From Rhodospirillaceae bacterium CCH5-H10 (GTDB lineage: Bacteria; Pseudomonadota; Alphaproteobacteria; Reyranellales; Reyranellaceae), in contig LSKJ01000714.1 in assembly GCA_001557035.1 (NCBI GenBank), positions 1 through 7,328 on the forward strand: a stretch of DNA of 7,328 nt, given 5' to 3'. The notes under the pieces are model-generated. The model was not told the DNA's origin, did not search any database, and saw only the letters and a list, made by a program, of their open reading frames with translations. Shown piece after piece: positions 1 through 5,577 of this stretch; position 1 is the first letter of the stretch, and each line of letters starts with the position of its first letter. A program made the position numbers and the translations under genes.

Positions 1-11
1 GTGCTCGTGCC

Positions 12-50
12 CATGCTTCGAGACGGCTGCTCCGCAGCCTCCTCAGCATG
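12..50. repeat. REP-like imperfect palindrome
   Basis: The segment folds as an imperfect hairpin. The outer arms CATGCT and AGCATG and the inner arms GGCTGC and GCAGCC are complementary around a short TCC loop, with mismatches between the two blocks. Its layout (GCTTCGAGACGG ... CCTCCTCAGCATGAGG) resembles the dispersed intergenic palindromes common in alphaproteobacterial chromosomes; that family match is from memory, not a search. It lies immediately beyond the decayed hydrolase fragment. No second copy occurs in this window. Confidence 0.5.
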
Positions 51-71
51 AGGTTGTTGGTAGTGTTTAAG

Positions 72-198
72 CTTGCTCGAAAGACCCTGGAGTGGCGCGC
101 CCCCGGGTGTGTCCTTCCACGGGTAGAGTGTCCCTGCGAATTGGGCGACAGCATCGCCACTTCCATCGCAAGCTTGTAGGGATGCGGTGAGCAGACGA
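72..198 (-). pseudogene. Decayed 3'-end copy of the alpha/beta hydrolase gene
   Basis: Positions 109-188 align with 1216-1296, inside the intact hydrolase gene, with about six mismatches and one single-base gap (roughly 90% identity). Weaker similarity continues to about 72 and about 198. Read on the minus strand, the fragment encodes PHPYKLAMEVAMLSPNSQ, matching hydrolase residues 202-219. The missing base near 132 then shifts the frame and destroys the remaining C-terminus. A further deletion of about 15 bases near 100-108 separates the part equivalent to the last residues (MFLEAN) from the rest. No start codon or upstream coding sequence remains, so this is a relic and not a gene. It is a direct repeat of 1153-1310 about 1.1 kb away. 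Confidence 0.75.
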
Positions 199-241
199 TC
201 GAGAAGCTCGGGCTCACGGCGCAGAAAGCGGCTTGATGAAT

Positions 242-266
242 TCGATTGCGAGAGATTCGCAATTGA
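242..266. repeat. Near-perfect 25-bp palindrome upstream of DUF2798 gene
   Basis: Arms TCGATTGCGA and TCGCAATTGA pair over 10 bp with a single G-T wobble around the 5-nt centre GAGAT. The perfect core is ATTGCGA-N5-TCGCAAT. It lies 85 bp before the DUF2798 start. The size and symmetry would suit a dimeric regulator's operator as well as an RNA hairpin. No T-run follows, so an intrinsic terminator is unlikely. Confidence 0.45.
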
Positions 267-282
267 GCTAGACGATCATCCG

Positions 283-297
283 TCTTCCCATGGAAGA
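283..297. repeat. Short perfect inverted repeat
   Basis: TCTTCC and GGAAGA are perfectly complementary around a 3-nt centre CAT. A second pair, ACGATC (272-277) and GATCGT (296-301), overlaps it, so two alternative hairpins are possible. It sits 54 bp before the DUF2798 start. Function is unknown, and an element this short could be chance. Confidence 0.25.
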
Positions 298-351
298 TCG
301 TAAGCGTCTCACGTAAGGCAACGCAGTCAACCGTCCTCGGCTTCCATTGTC

Positions 352-639
352 ATGCCGAGGACCCTGCGTGAGAACCATATCTTGATTACACGGTTTGAAT
401 TCCGCCGCTTGCCGGCGCGTTACGCCACAATCGTTCTTCCCTTCGTCCTGTCGCTCATCATGACCTTCGTCGTGTCGGGAATCGCCACGGCGCGCAGCAT
501 GGGGCTGTCGACCGGCTTTTCCGCAACCTGGATGAGCGCTTGGGGCCTGTCCTGGCTGGTTGCCTTTCCGGTCCTGCTGGCGGTGATGCCGATCGTTCGG
601 CGGATCGTCGGATTGATCGTGCAAACGCGGCCGGGCTAA
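352..639 (+). CDS. DUF2798 family small membrane protein
   Basis: A 95-residue protein with two predicted membrane helices, about residues 24-45 and 64-90. They are separated by a short polar stretch containing ARSMG and W60. The sequence RYATIVLPFVLSLIMTFVVS and the W-x-x-x-W-x-x-x-x-x-P arrangement in helix 2 are characteristic of the DUF2798 family, small inner-membrane proteins of unknown function usually about 75-90 residues long. The ATG at 352 has no clear Shine-Dalgarno sequence. A TTG at 382 (residue 11) would give a product closer to the family's usual size, so the start is uncertain. The stop codon lies in the loop of a GC-rich hairpin. The gene converges on the membrane protein gene at 696-1136 and lies between the two hydrolase copies. 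Family assignment is from memory and fairly secure; no molecular role can be given. Confidence 0.85.
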   Translation: MPRTLRENHILITRFEFRRLPARYATIVLPFVLSLIMTFVVSGIATARSMGLSTGFSATWMSAWGLSWLVAFPVLLAVMPIVRRIVGLIVQTRPG

Positions 640-647
640 CGCCCGGC
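630..647 (+). terminator. GC-rich hairpin at end of DUF2798 gene
   Basis: Perfect 7-bp arms GCCGGGC and GCCCGGC surround the 4-nt loop TAAC, which contains the DUF2798 stop codon. No T-run follows, so this is not a canonical intrinsic terminator. It may aid termination or protect the mRNA 3' end between these convergent genes. Confidence 0.4.
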
Positions 648-695
648 ACCCGTCAGTGACTTGGCTTCTACATGAACCCAATGGAAAAGGTTGCG

Positions 696-1136
696 TCAGC
701 TAGAAGGCTTGCGCTGCAAATAAAAGAAGATGGTGGACCACGCCAAGGTAGCAAGCACGAAAGCCAGGCCAAATTTCAGAATGGCGAAGCCTACGAGAGC
801 TCCGGCAACAATAGATCCAGCCAAACAACCGATCGGGGCCAATGCCAGGAACATCAGAAACGGCACGAGCAACGTTAGACAGCCGATGCGGAAAAAGAGG
901 GGTTCGTTGTTTCGCGTCCAGTGATACGCCGCCCAATTTGCGAAGAATGCGAAGAGAGCTGCGGCCATGCCGATCGAGACAATGCTGGCGTCGAGAAGAT
1001 AAGAAAAGCTCCTCGCGTGGGTCTCGGTGATTGCGATAGAAATCAGTGTTGCAGCCATGGCAAAAACCGCGGCACCACACGCGAACTTCAATCCACTAGC
1101 ATCGAATGGCGGATCTTCCGACGGATCAGATGCCAT
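696..1136 (-). CDS. Hypothetical four-helix membrane protein
   Basis: A 146-residue protein that I do not recognise. It has a short acidic N-terminus (MASDPSEDPP) and then four hydrophobic segments at about residues 16-37, 47-70, 79-101 and 104-140. It ends in a short basic tail, QRKPSS. The helix count and small size suit an inner-membrane protein, but there is no catalytic motif. The start at 1136 follows the hydrolase stop (1152) by only 15 bp, so it could be the last gene of that leftward set. However, no convincing Shine-Dalgarno sequence precedes it, and M26 is an alternative start. Base composition differs from its neighbours: 29 of 60 bases are G/C at 721-780 and 32 of 60 at 841-900, against 42 of 60 at 2281-2340. 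This suggests later acquisition. It lies inside the segment bounded by the two hydrolase 3'-end copies. Confidence 0.65.
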   Translation of the reverse strand: MASDPSEDPPFDASGLKFACGAAVFAMAATLISIAITETHARSFSYLLDASIVSIGMAAALFAFFANWAAYHWTRNNEPLFFRIGCLTLLVPFLMFLALAPIGCLAGSIVAGALVGFAILKFGLAFVLATLAWSTIFFYLQRKPSS

Positions 1137-1151
1137 GTGCAGACACGGCTC

Positions 1152-1898
1152 TCACGGACGATTCGCCTCGAGGAACATCCTGATGTGGCGCACCGCGAGC
1201 GGTACCCGCTCCGGCGTGTCCTTCCACGGATAGAGCGTCACCTGCGAATTGGGCGACAGCATCGCCACTTCCATCGCGACCTTGTAGGGATGTGGCGGGC
1301 TGTCGTCGGGGGCGACGAGGATCGGGGTCTTGCAGGCCTTCACGAACTCGCGCGGCACGGTGAATACGAAGTCGGCCTTCTTGGTGTACATGTTGGTCAG
1401 GTACTGGCTCACCTGATCCATCGTGTACTCGGGCCGCTTGGCCACGAAGTCGGGACCCCAGCCCTTCATGTTGTTGTCGTAGAACTGGTTGGGCAGCTCG
1501 GGGCGGAAGCCCGAAGGCTGCGTCAGGACGGCGGCGATCACGCGGTCGCCCACGCGCTTGATCAGGTTCCAGATCAGCGGCTGGCCGATGCAGTAGCCCA
1601 GCACCATGAACCGCTCGGCGCCGAGATGGTCCATCAGGCCGACATGGTCGTCGGTGATGGCATCCCAGGTGCGCTCGATGTCGAGCGGGCCGGTCGACTG
1701 GCCGCCATTGGCGTTGCGCAGATCGGCGCAGATGCAGCGGAAGCGGTCGCTGAATTCCCGCATCGCGTTGAACGGATGGGTCTTGTCTAGACCGGCGATG
1801 GTCGAGTTCAGCCCGCCGCCCGGAATGATCAGCAGCGGCAGGCCTGAGCCCATCTCTTCGTAGTGAATGCGGACGTCGCCTTTTTCAAAGAACGGCAT
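1152..1898 (-). CDS. Alpha/beta hydrolase-fold protein with Cys at the nucleophile elbow
   Basis: A 248-residue protein of normal length for a single-domain alpha/beta hydrolase. The fold is seen in the oxyanion-hole strand LLIIPGGG (residues 22-29), the strand-turn VLGYCIG (99-105) where the nucleophile elbow G-x-S-x-G is expected, and the late strand ending in APDD (196-199), which carries a candidate acid. The elbow has Cys103 in place of Ser, as in dienelactone hydrolases. The usual catalytic His after the last strand is not where expected: YPWKDTPERV (223-232) stands there, and the nearest His residues are H203 and H238. Activity is therefore uncertain and the substrate unknown. The start is well supported by GGGAG at 1906-1910, 7 nt upstream. 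Only 15 bp separate it from the M20 gene stop, so the two are probably co-transcribed. A decayed second copy of its 3' end lies at 72-198. Confidence 0.85.
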   Translation of the reverse strand: MPFFEKGDVRIHYEEMGSGLPLLIIPGGGLNSTIAGLDKTHPFNAMREFSDRFRCICADLRNANGGQSTGPLDIERTWDAITDDHVGLMDHLGAERFMVLGYCIGQPLIWNLIKRVGDRVIAAVLTQPSGFRPELPNQFYDNNMKGWGPDFVAKRPEYTMDQVSQYLTNMYTKKADFVFTVPREFVKACKTPILVAPDDSPPHPYKVAMEVAMLSPNSQVTLYPWKDTPERVPLAVRHIRMFLEANRP

Positions 1899-1913
1899 GG
1901 TGTTTCTCCCTGA

Positions 1914-3068
1914 TTAGCCCAGCAGCCGCTTCACCACGTCGAGCTGAATGTGGGCGGCATCGACCATCTCGGCGATCGGCACGCTCTCGTTGGCGGCGTG
2001 GCCCTGCGCGCCCGAGCCCGGACCGAAGTTGATGATCTCGATACCGTCGTCGGCATAGTAGCGGCCGTCGCTGACGCCGGTGGCGTTGAGGAACTTCACC
2101 TTGCGGCGGCTGTGCGCCTTCACCGCGGCCTCGAAGGCGCCGACCGCTGCGCCGTTCTCGGGCGCGAAGAAGCCGTTGGTGCCGGTCAGGAACTCGACGC
2201 CATACATCGCCTTCGGCTCGCCGACGCCGTCGACCACTTTCTTCAGTTCCTTGAACGCATCCTTGACCTTCTCGTTGGGCAGCAGGCGGCGGTCGATCTC
2301 GACGGTGCAGGCCGAGGGCACGACGTTGGTGTTGTGGCCGCCGTGGAACATGCCGATGTTCACCGTCGACTTCATCGCGCCCGAGACGCGCGTGGCCAGG
2401 GCCTTGTCGTAGTAGGAGCTGAGCGCGCCCACGAGACGCATCATGCGCAGGATGGCGTTGTCGCCGGCCGCCGGATTGCCGGCATGGGCGGCGCGCCCCT
2501 TGGTGGTGAGGCGGGCCCACATCACGCCGCGCTCGGCGACGATCAGGTTGTTCTCGGTCTGCGCGCCCAGGATCAGCGCGTCGGGGCGCACCTTGCCGCT
2601 CTTGCGCAGGTATTCCATGCCCTCGGGGCCGAGATTCTCCTCGTCGGCCACGAAGGTGAAGATCAGTTCGCCCGCAGCCGGCCCGCCGCGGCGCGCGATC
2701 TCCTCGGCGATCCAGATCTGCACCGCCATGCTGCCCTTGCAGTTGCCGGCGCCCAGCCCGTAGACGAGGCCGCCCTTGACCAGGGCCTTGTAGGGATCGC
2801 TCTTCCAGTTGGAGCGCTCGCCGACGCCCACCGTGTCGACATGGGCGTTGAAGGCGATGACCGGGCCTTTCGCCTTGCCCTTCATGCGCGCCACGACGTT
2901 GTCGATGCCCTTCTTGTGGGTCGCGATCTCGACCTTGTAGCCGGCCTTCTTCAGGCGCCTGGCCGTATAGGCGCAGATCTCGACAGAGGTGCCGGGCGGG
3001 TAGGGGCTCGGCAGCGCGATCAGGTCGGACAGGATCGAGACGAGTTCGGACTGCATCTTCTTCGACAT
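1914..3068 (-). CDS. M20 family metallopeptidase-like protein (ArgE/DapE/CPG2 group)
   Basis: A 384-residue cytosolic protein with the usual two-part M20 layout. The catalytic domain is interrupted by a dimerisation domain at about residues 183-295, with GRAAHAG and H195. Recognisable motifs are NAHVDT (H76 ligand, D78), DEE (catalytic and metal Glu at 143-144) and the C-terminal GSGAQGHAANE (H357 ligand). Members remove acyl, carbamoyl or amino-acid groups from amino acids and small peptides. Two ligand positions look altered. The bridging-metal Asp of the usual G-x-D-x-K-G motif is Asn109 (GAGNCKG), and the G-E-P-T motif reads GAQT (168-171), with E172 next to it. This may be a subfamily variant or a changed metal site. 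The start at 3068 lacks a clear Shine-Dalgarno sequence; M5 is an alternative. A 124-bp gap holding a large inverted repeat separates it from the upstream gene. The substrate is unknown. Confidence 0.88.
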   Translation of the reverse strand: MSKKMQSELVSILSDLIALPSPYPPGTSVEICAYTARRLKKAGYKVEIATHKKGIDNVVARMKGKAKGPVIAFNAHVDTVGVGERSNWKSDPYKALVKGGLVYGLGAGNCKGSMAVQIWIAEEIARRGGPAAGELIFTFVADEENLGPEGMEYLRKSGKVRPDALILGAQTENNLIVAERGVMWARLTTKGRAAHAGNPAAGDNAILRMMRLVGALSSYYDKALATRVSGAMKSTVNIGMFHGGHNTNVVPSACTVEIDRRLLPNEKVKDAFKELKKVVDGVGEPKAMYGVEFLTGTNGFFAPENGAAVGAFEAAVKAHSRRKVKFLNATGVSDGRYYADDGIEIINFGPGSGAQGHAANESVPIAEMVDAAHIQLDVVKRLLG

Positions 3069-3096
3069 GGCACGTTGTCTTTCGTTGGAGATTCGA

Positions 3097-3167
3097 TGTC
3101 ATCCCGAGCGCAGCGAGGGACCTTTGCGCGGTCGGAGGAAAGGTCCCTCGCTGCGCTCGGGATGACA
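3097..3167. repeat. Perfect 29-bp inverted repeat in the operon gap
   Basis: The left arm (3097-3125, beginning TGTCATCCCGAGCGC) and the right arm (3139-3167, ending GCGCTCGGGATGACA) are perfectly complementary over 29 bp around a 13-nt loop. It fills most of the 124-bp gap between the stop of the upstream amidohydrolase gene (3193) and the start of the M20 gene (3068). In the leftward transcript it would form a very stable hairpin with no U-run after it. The sequence has the look of a dispersed alphaproteobacterial intergenic repeat; that is a memory-based judgement. It may shield the upstream message or lower expression of the downstream genes. Confidence 0.9.
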
Positions 3168-3192
3168 ATGGGTGGGTGGCGACAATGGTCCG

Positions 3193-4434
3193 TCAGCGGT
3201 TGGCCAACTCGGCCAGCACCTCGACCAGGACGCGGGCGCCGGCGGCGAGGTCCTGGGGCGTGGCGTTTTCGATCTCGTTGTGGCTGATGCCGCGCTCGCA
3301 GGGCACGAAGATCATGCCGGTGGGGCAGAGATGGGCGATGTGCATTGCGTCGTGGCCGGCGCCCGAGGGCATGTCCATGTTGGAGAGCTTCAGCGCGTTG
3401 GTCTTCGCCCGCACCATGTCGATCACCATCGGGTCGAAATCGGTCGGCGGCACGGCGACCACGCGCTCGATGCCCGAGGTGCAAGGCGCGGCCTTGGCTG
3501 CCACGATCTCCTTCAGCTTTGCCTCGTGCGCGTCGAGCACGGCATCGACGGGATGGCGCATGTCGATGGTGAAGGTCGTGCGGCCCGGCACCGTGTTGGG
3601 CGAGCCCGGCGCGACGTCGACGCGGCCGATGGTGAAGCGCAGCATGTCGTCCTTGTCGGTCGTCGCCTCGTACATCGCCTGCGCGATGCGAAGGGCGGCG
3701 GCAAACGCATCCTTGCGGGCGGCGCGCGGCGTCGTGCCGGCATGCGCCTCCTCGCCTTCGGTCGTGACGATGTAGCGGCGGCTGCCCTGGATGGCAGTGA
3801 CGACGCCGATGGTCTTTTGCTCGTTCTCCAGCCGCGGGCCCTGCTCGATATGGGCCTCGACATAGCCGTCGAGCGGGAAGCCGGGCTTGCCCTCGCGCAT
3901 CGGCGCGGGTGCGGCCTTCAGCGTCTCCGCGAGCGCGTCCTTCAGGACGACGCCCTTCCAGTCCTTGACCTGCAGCATCTGGTCGAGATCGTTGTGCCCG
4001 GCGAACACCGCCGAGCCCATGGCGCCGGGCTGGAAGCGCGAGCCTTCCTCGTTGGTCCAGGCGACGGCGACGACCGGACGCTTCGTCTTCACGCCGGCAT
4101 CCTCCAGGGCTTCCAGAGCCTCGAAGGCGGCGAGCACGCCGTACATGCCGTCGAAGCGGCCGCCGGTCGGCTGGCTGTCCATGTGCGAGCCGCTCATCAC
4201 CGGCAGCGCCTTCGGGTCGGACCCCTCGCGGCGCACGAAGAGATTGCCGATGGCATCGGTGGAGACCCCGAAGCCGCGCGCCTTTGCCCACGAACCGAGC
4301 AGGTTGCGGGCCGCCGCATCCTCGGTCGAGAGCGCCTGCCGGTTCACGCCGCCCTTCGGGGTGCCGCCCAGCTTCGCCATGTCGGCGTGCCGTCGCCACA
4401 GACGCTCTTCCCTGATCGCTTCGGCCGCGCCCAT
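3193..4434 (-). CDS. Zn-dependent amidohydrolase: allantoate amidohydrolase / N-carbamoyl-L-amino-acid hydrolase family
   Basis: A 413-residue cytosolic enzyme of the M20 subgroup that holds AllC, HyuC and AmaB, of typical length. Dinuclear metal-site motifs are intact: GSHMDSQPTGGRFDG (H84 and bridging D95), WTNEEGSRF (E129-E130), HIEQGP (H195) and ERGISHNEIE (H385). EEAHAGTTP (H231) in the dimerisation domain, SPNTVPGR (278-285) and GAGHDAMHIA (358-367) are further family signatures. The family hydrolyses allantoate or N-carbamoyl amino acids, releasing ammonia and CO2. Motifs alone do not separate these substrates. The divergent allantoinase gene favours allantoate. The start is supported by GGAGG at 4439-4443, 4 nt upstream, and by a plausible promoter at 4461-4489. 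It is the first gene of the leftward set. The gene symbol would be allC if the substrate inference holds. Confidence 0.9.
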   Translation of the reverse strand: MGAAEAIREERLWRRHADMAKLGGTPKGGVNRQALSTEDAAARNLLGSWAKARGFGVSTDAIGNLFVRREGSDPKALPVMSGSHMDSQPTGGRFDGMYGVLAAFEALEALEDAGVKTKRPVVAVAWTNEEGSRFQPGAMGSAVFAGHNDLDQMLQVKDWKGVVLKDALAETLKAAPAPMREGKPGFPLDGYVEAHIEQGPRLENEQKTIGVVTAIQGSRRYIVTTEGEEAHAGTTPRAARKDAFAAALRIAQAMYEATTDKDDMLRFTIGRVDVAPGSPNTVPGRTTFTIDMRHPVDAVLDAHEAKLKEIVAAKAAPCTSGIERVVAVPPTDFDPMVIDMVRAKTNALKLSNMDMPSGAGHDAMHIAHLCPTGMIFVPCERGISHNEIENATPQDLAAGARVLVEVLAELANR

Positions 4435-4449
4435 CTCGCCTCCACAAGC

Positions 4450-4479
4450 TTGTCGCGCGAGCTATAGCCGCGCCATAGT
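4450..4479 (+). promoter_or_regulatory. Candidate promoter of the allantoinase gene
   Basis: TTGTCG (4450-4455) and CATAGT (4474-4479) each match the consensus at four of six positions, with 18-bp spacing. It overlaps the opposing promoter almost completely, so the two genes would compete or be co-regulated. Weaker than the minus-strand candidate. Confidence 0.3.
4455..4473. promoter_or_regulatory. Palindrome across the divergent promoters
   Basis: GCGCG and CGCGC flank the self-complementary core GCTATAGC with one unpaired A on the left. The element covers the minus-strand -10 and the spacer of the plus-strand promoter, an apt place for a repressor site controlling both genes. No regulator gene is present in the window to support this. 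Confidence 0.3.
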
Positions 4480-4489
4480 CGGGCTTCAA
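4461..4489 (-). promoter_or_regulatory. Candidate promoter of the leftward amidohydrolase operon
   Basis: On the minus strand, TTGAAG (4489-4484) and TATAGC (4466-4461) each match the sigma-70 consensus at four of six positions. The spacing is an ideal 17 bp. The -10 lies 27 bp before the ATG at 4434 and its GGAGG, so the leader would be about 20 nt. This is a prediction from sequence alone. Confidence 0.45.
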
Positions 4490-4490
4490 T

Positions 4491-4506
4491 CGCCCGCACT
4501 CGGGCG
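4491..4506 (+). other. Leader hairpin before the allantoinase gene
   Basis: CGCCCG and CGGGCG pair perfectly over 6 bp around CACT, 19 nt before the ATG at 4526. An alternative pairing of CGGGC (4480-4484) with GCCCG (4492-4496) is mutually exclusive. It could affect leader folding, but GC-rich leaders produce such stems by chance. Confidence 0.25.
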
Positions 4507-4525
4507 GCGCGTCTCCGGGGGCCTC

Positions 4526-5440
4526 ATGCACGACCATCTCGACCGCAACCTGATCGGCTACGGCGCCAATCCGCCAGATGCGCAGTGGCCGGGCGATGCC
4601 CGCATCGCGGTGAGCTTCGTGCTGAACTACGAGGAGGGCGGGGAGAATACGGTCCTGAACGGCGATGCGGCGTCCGAGGTCTTCCTGACCGAGACGCCGG
4701 GCGGCACGCCACTCGTCGGGGCCCGCGACCTGTCGACCGAGTCGATGTACGAGTACGGCAGCCGCGCCGGCTTCTGGCGCATCCTGCGGCTCTTCCAGGA
4801 GCGCAACATGCGGTTCACGTCGTGGGCGGTGGGCCGCGCGCTGGAACTCAATCCCGCCGCCGGCAAGGCGATGGCCGACGCCGGCCACGAGGTGGCGAGC
4901 CACGGCTGGCGCTGGATCAACTACAAGGACTTCACGCTCGAGCAGGAGCTCGACCACATGAAGAAGGCGGTGAAGGCGATCCGGCAGGCCGCCGGCCGCG
5001 CGCCGGTCGGCTGGTACACCGGTCGCTTCGGCATGCATACGCTGGAAGCCGTCGTGAAGCATGGCGGCTTCCTCTATTCGAGCGATTCCTACAGCGACGA
5101 TCTTCCCTACTGGGTGAAGGTGGGTGGCGCGCCACACCTGATCATTCCCTACACGCTCGAAGTGAACGACATGAAGTTCAGCGTCGCGCCCGGCTTCTCG
5201 GCCGGCGACGGCTGGCTGCAGGCGATGAAGGACAGCTTCGACGTCCTCTATGCCGAAGGCGCGCGGTCGCCGAAGATGATGTCGGTCGGCCTGCACTGCC
5301 GGCTCGCCGGCCGGCCGAGCCGCGCCGCGACCCTGGCGCGCTTCCTCGACTACGTGGCGTCGAAGCCCCGGGTCTGGGTGGCGACGCGCGAGGAGATCGC
5401 GCGGCACTGGATCGAGACCCATCCGGCCGGTGCAGCCTGA
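4526..5440 (+). CDS. puuE: PuuE-type allantoinase (polysaccharide deacetylase family)
   Basis: A 304-residue cytosolic enzyme of the polysaccharide deacetylase (NodB-like) fold, matching the PuuE group that hydrolyses allantoin to allantoate without being related to amidohydrolase-type allantoinases. Signatures in order are GYGANPPDAQWPGDARIAV (11-29), NYEEGGENTVLNGD (34-47), ESMYEYGSRAGFWR (72-85), ASHGWRWINYKDF (124-136, H126), GWYTGR (162-167), SYSDDLPYW (188-196), PYTLEVNDMKF (208-218) and SVGLHCRLAGRP (253-264, H257). The metal-binding Asp pair of classical deacetylases is replaced by the NYEEGGE motif, as in PuuE. The ATG at 4526 was chosen because homology begins immediately after it, although the ribosome site is only a G-run (4517-4521). 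Upstream in-frame codons overlap the divergent gene. Its partner across the promoter region probably acts on its product. Related deacetylases of other specificity are the main alternative. Confidence 0.88.
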   Translation: MHDHLDRNLIGYGANPPDAQWPGDARIAVSFVLNYEEGGENTVLNGDAASEVFLTETPGGTPLVGARDLSTESMYEYGSRAGFWRILRLFQERNMRFTSWAVGRALELNPAAGKAMADAGHEVASHGWRWINYKDFTLEQELDHMKKAVKAIRQAAGRAPVGWYTGRFGMHTLEAVVKHGGFLYSSDSYSDDLPYWVKVGGAPHLIIPYTLEVNDMKFSVAPGFSAGDGWLQAMKDSFDVLYAEGARSPKMMSVGLHCRLAGRPSRAATLARFLDYVASKPRVWVATREEIARHWIETHPAGAA

Positions 5441-5448
5441 AAGCGGCC

Positions 5449-5469
5449 TGTACCGTTACAAATGGTACA
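5449..5469. promoter_or_regulatory. 21-bp palindrome after the allantoinase gene
   Basis: TGTACCGTT and AATGGTACA pair over 9 bp, with one G-T wobble, around ACA. It begins 8 bp after the allantoinase stop and 108 bp before the first possible start of the next gene. No T-run follows. The TGTACC...GGTACA form is like an operator for a dimeric (TetR-like) repressor, but a short transcript hairpin is equally possible. Confidence 0.35.
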
Positions 5470-5577
5470 CGAATGCGGCGGCGGCGATGCCGTCGCGCAA
5501 AGGTGAGTGCGTCCGGCGTCCGTGGAGGCAAGCAAGCGTTTAAGTCAGCGTAGGCGGCATTTTACCGGAGTCGGTTC

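Larger units (their letters stand above)
1..351. other. Gene-free left end
   Basis: No plausible intact gene lies here. The stretch holds the REP-like hairpin, the hydrolase relic, and two inverted repeats (242-266 and 283-297) upstream of the DUF2798 gene. The remainder, about 199-241 and 302-351, shows nothing I recognise. I found no convincing -35/-10 pair or Shine-Dalgarno sequence for the DUF2798 gene. Confidence 0.6.

Noticed and set aside
1..351. tRNA, small RNA gene or CRISPR array in the left gene-free stretch
   Set aside because: There is no cloverleaf, no regularly spaced repeats and no promoter-plus-terminator pair; only the palindromes and relic described are present.
921..1790. 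A 289-codon plus-strand frame crossing the membrane-protein and hydrolase genes
   Set aside because: It spans a gene boundary on the other strand and shows no domain, so it is a shadow.
1950..3287. A 445-codon plus-strand frame antisense to the M20 gene
   Set aside because: It lacks family motifs, has low-complexity Ala/Gly/Val/Asp/His-rich composition, and lies opposite a clear M20 gene.
3172..4467. A 431-codon plus-strand frame antisense to the amidohydrolase gene
   Set aside because: It is a composition shadow; the minus-strand frame carries all the metal-site motifs.
3887..4525. Extended allantoinase start inside the divergent gene
   Set aside because: The extra residues are antisense to the amidohydrolase gene and homology to PuuE begins right after the Met at 4526.
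3020..5422. An 800-codon open frame on the minus strand crossing the amidohydrolase and allantoinase genes
   Set aside because: It overlaps three well-recognised genes, its translation is Arg/Gly/Pro-rich without motifs, and it is the expected shadow of high-GC coding DNA.
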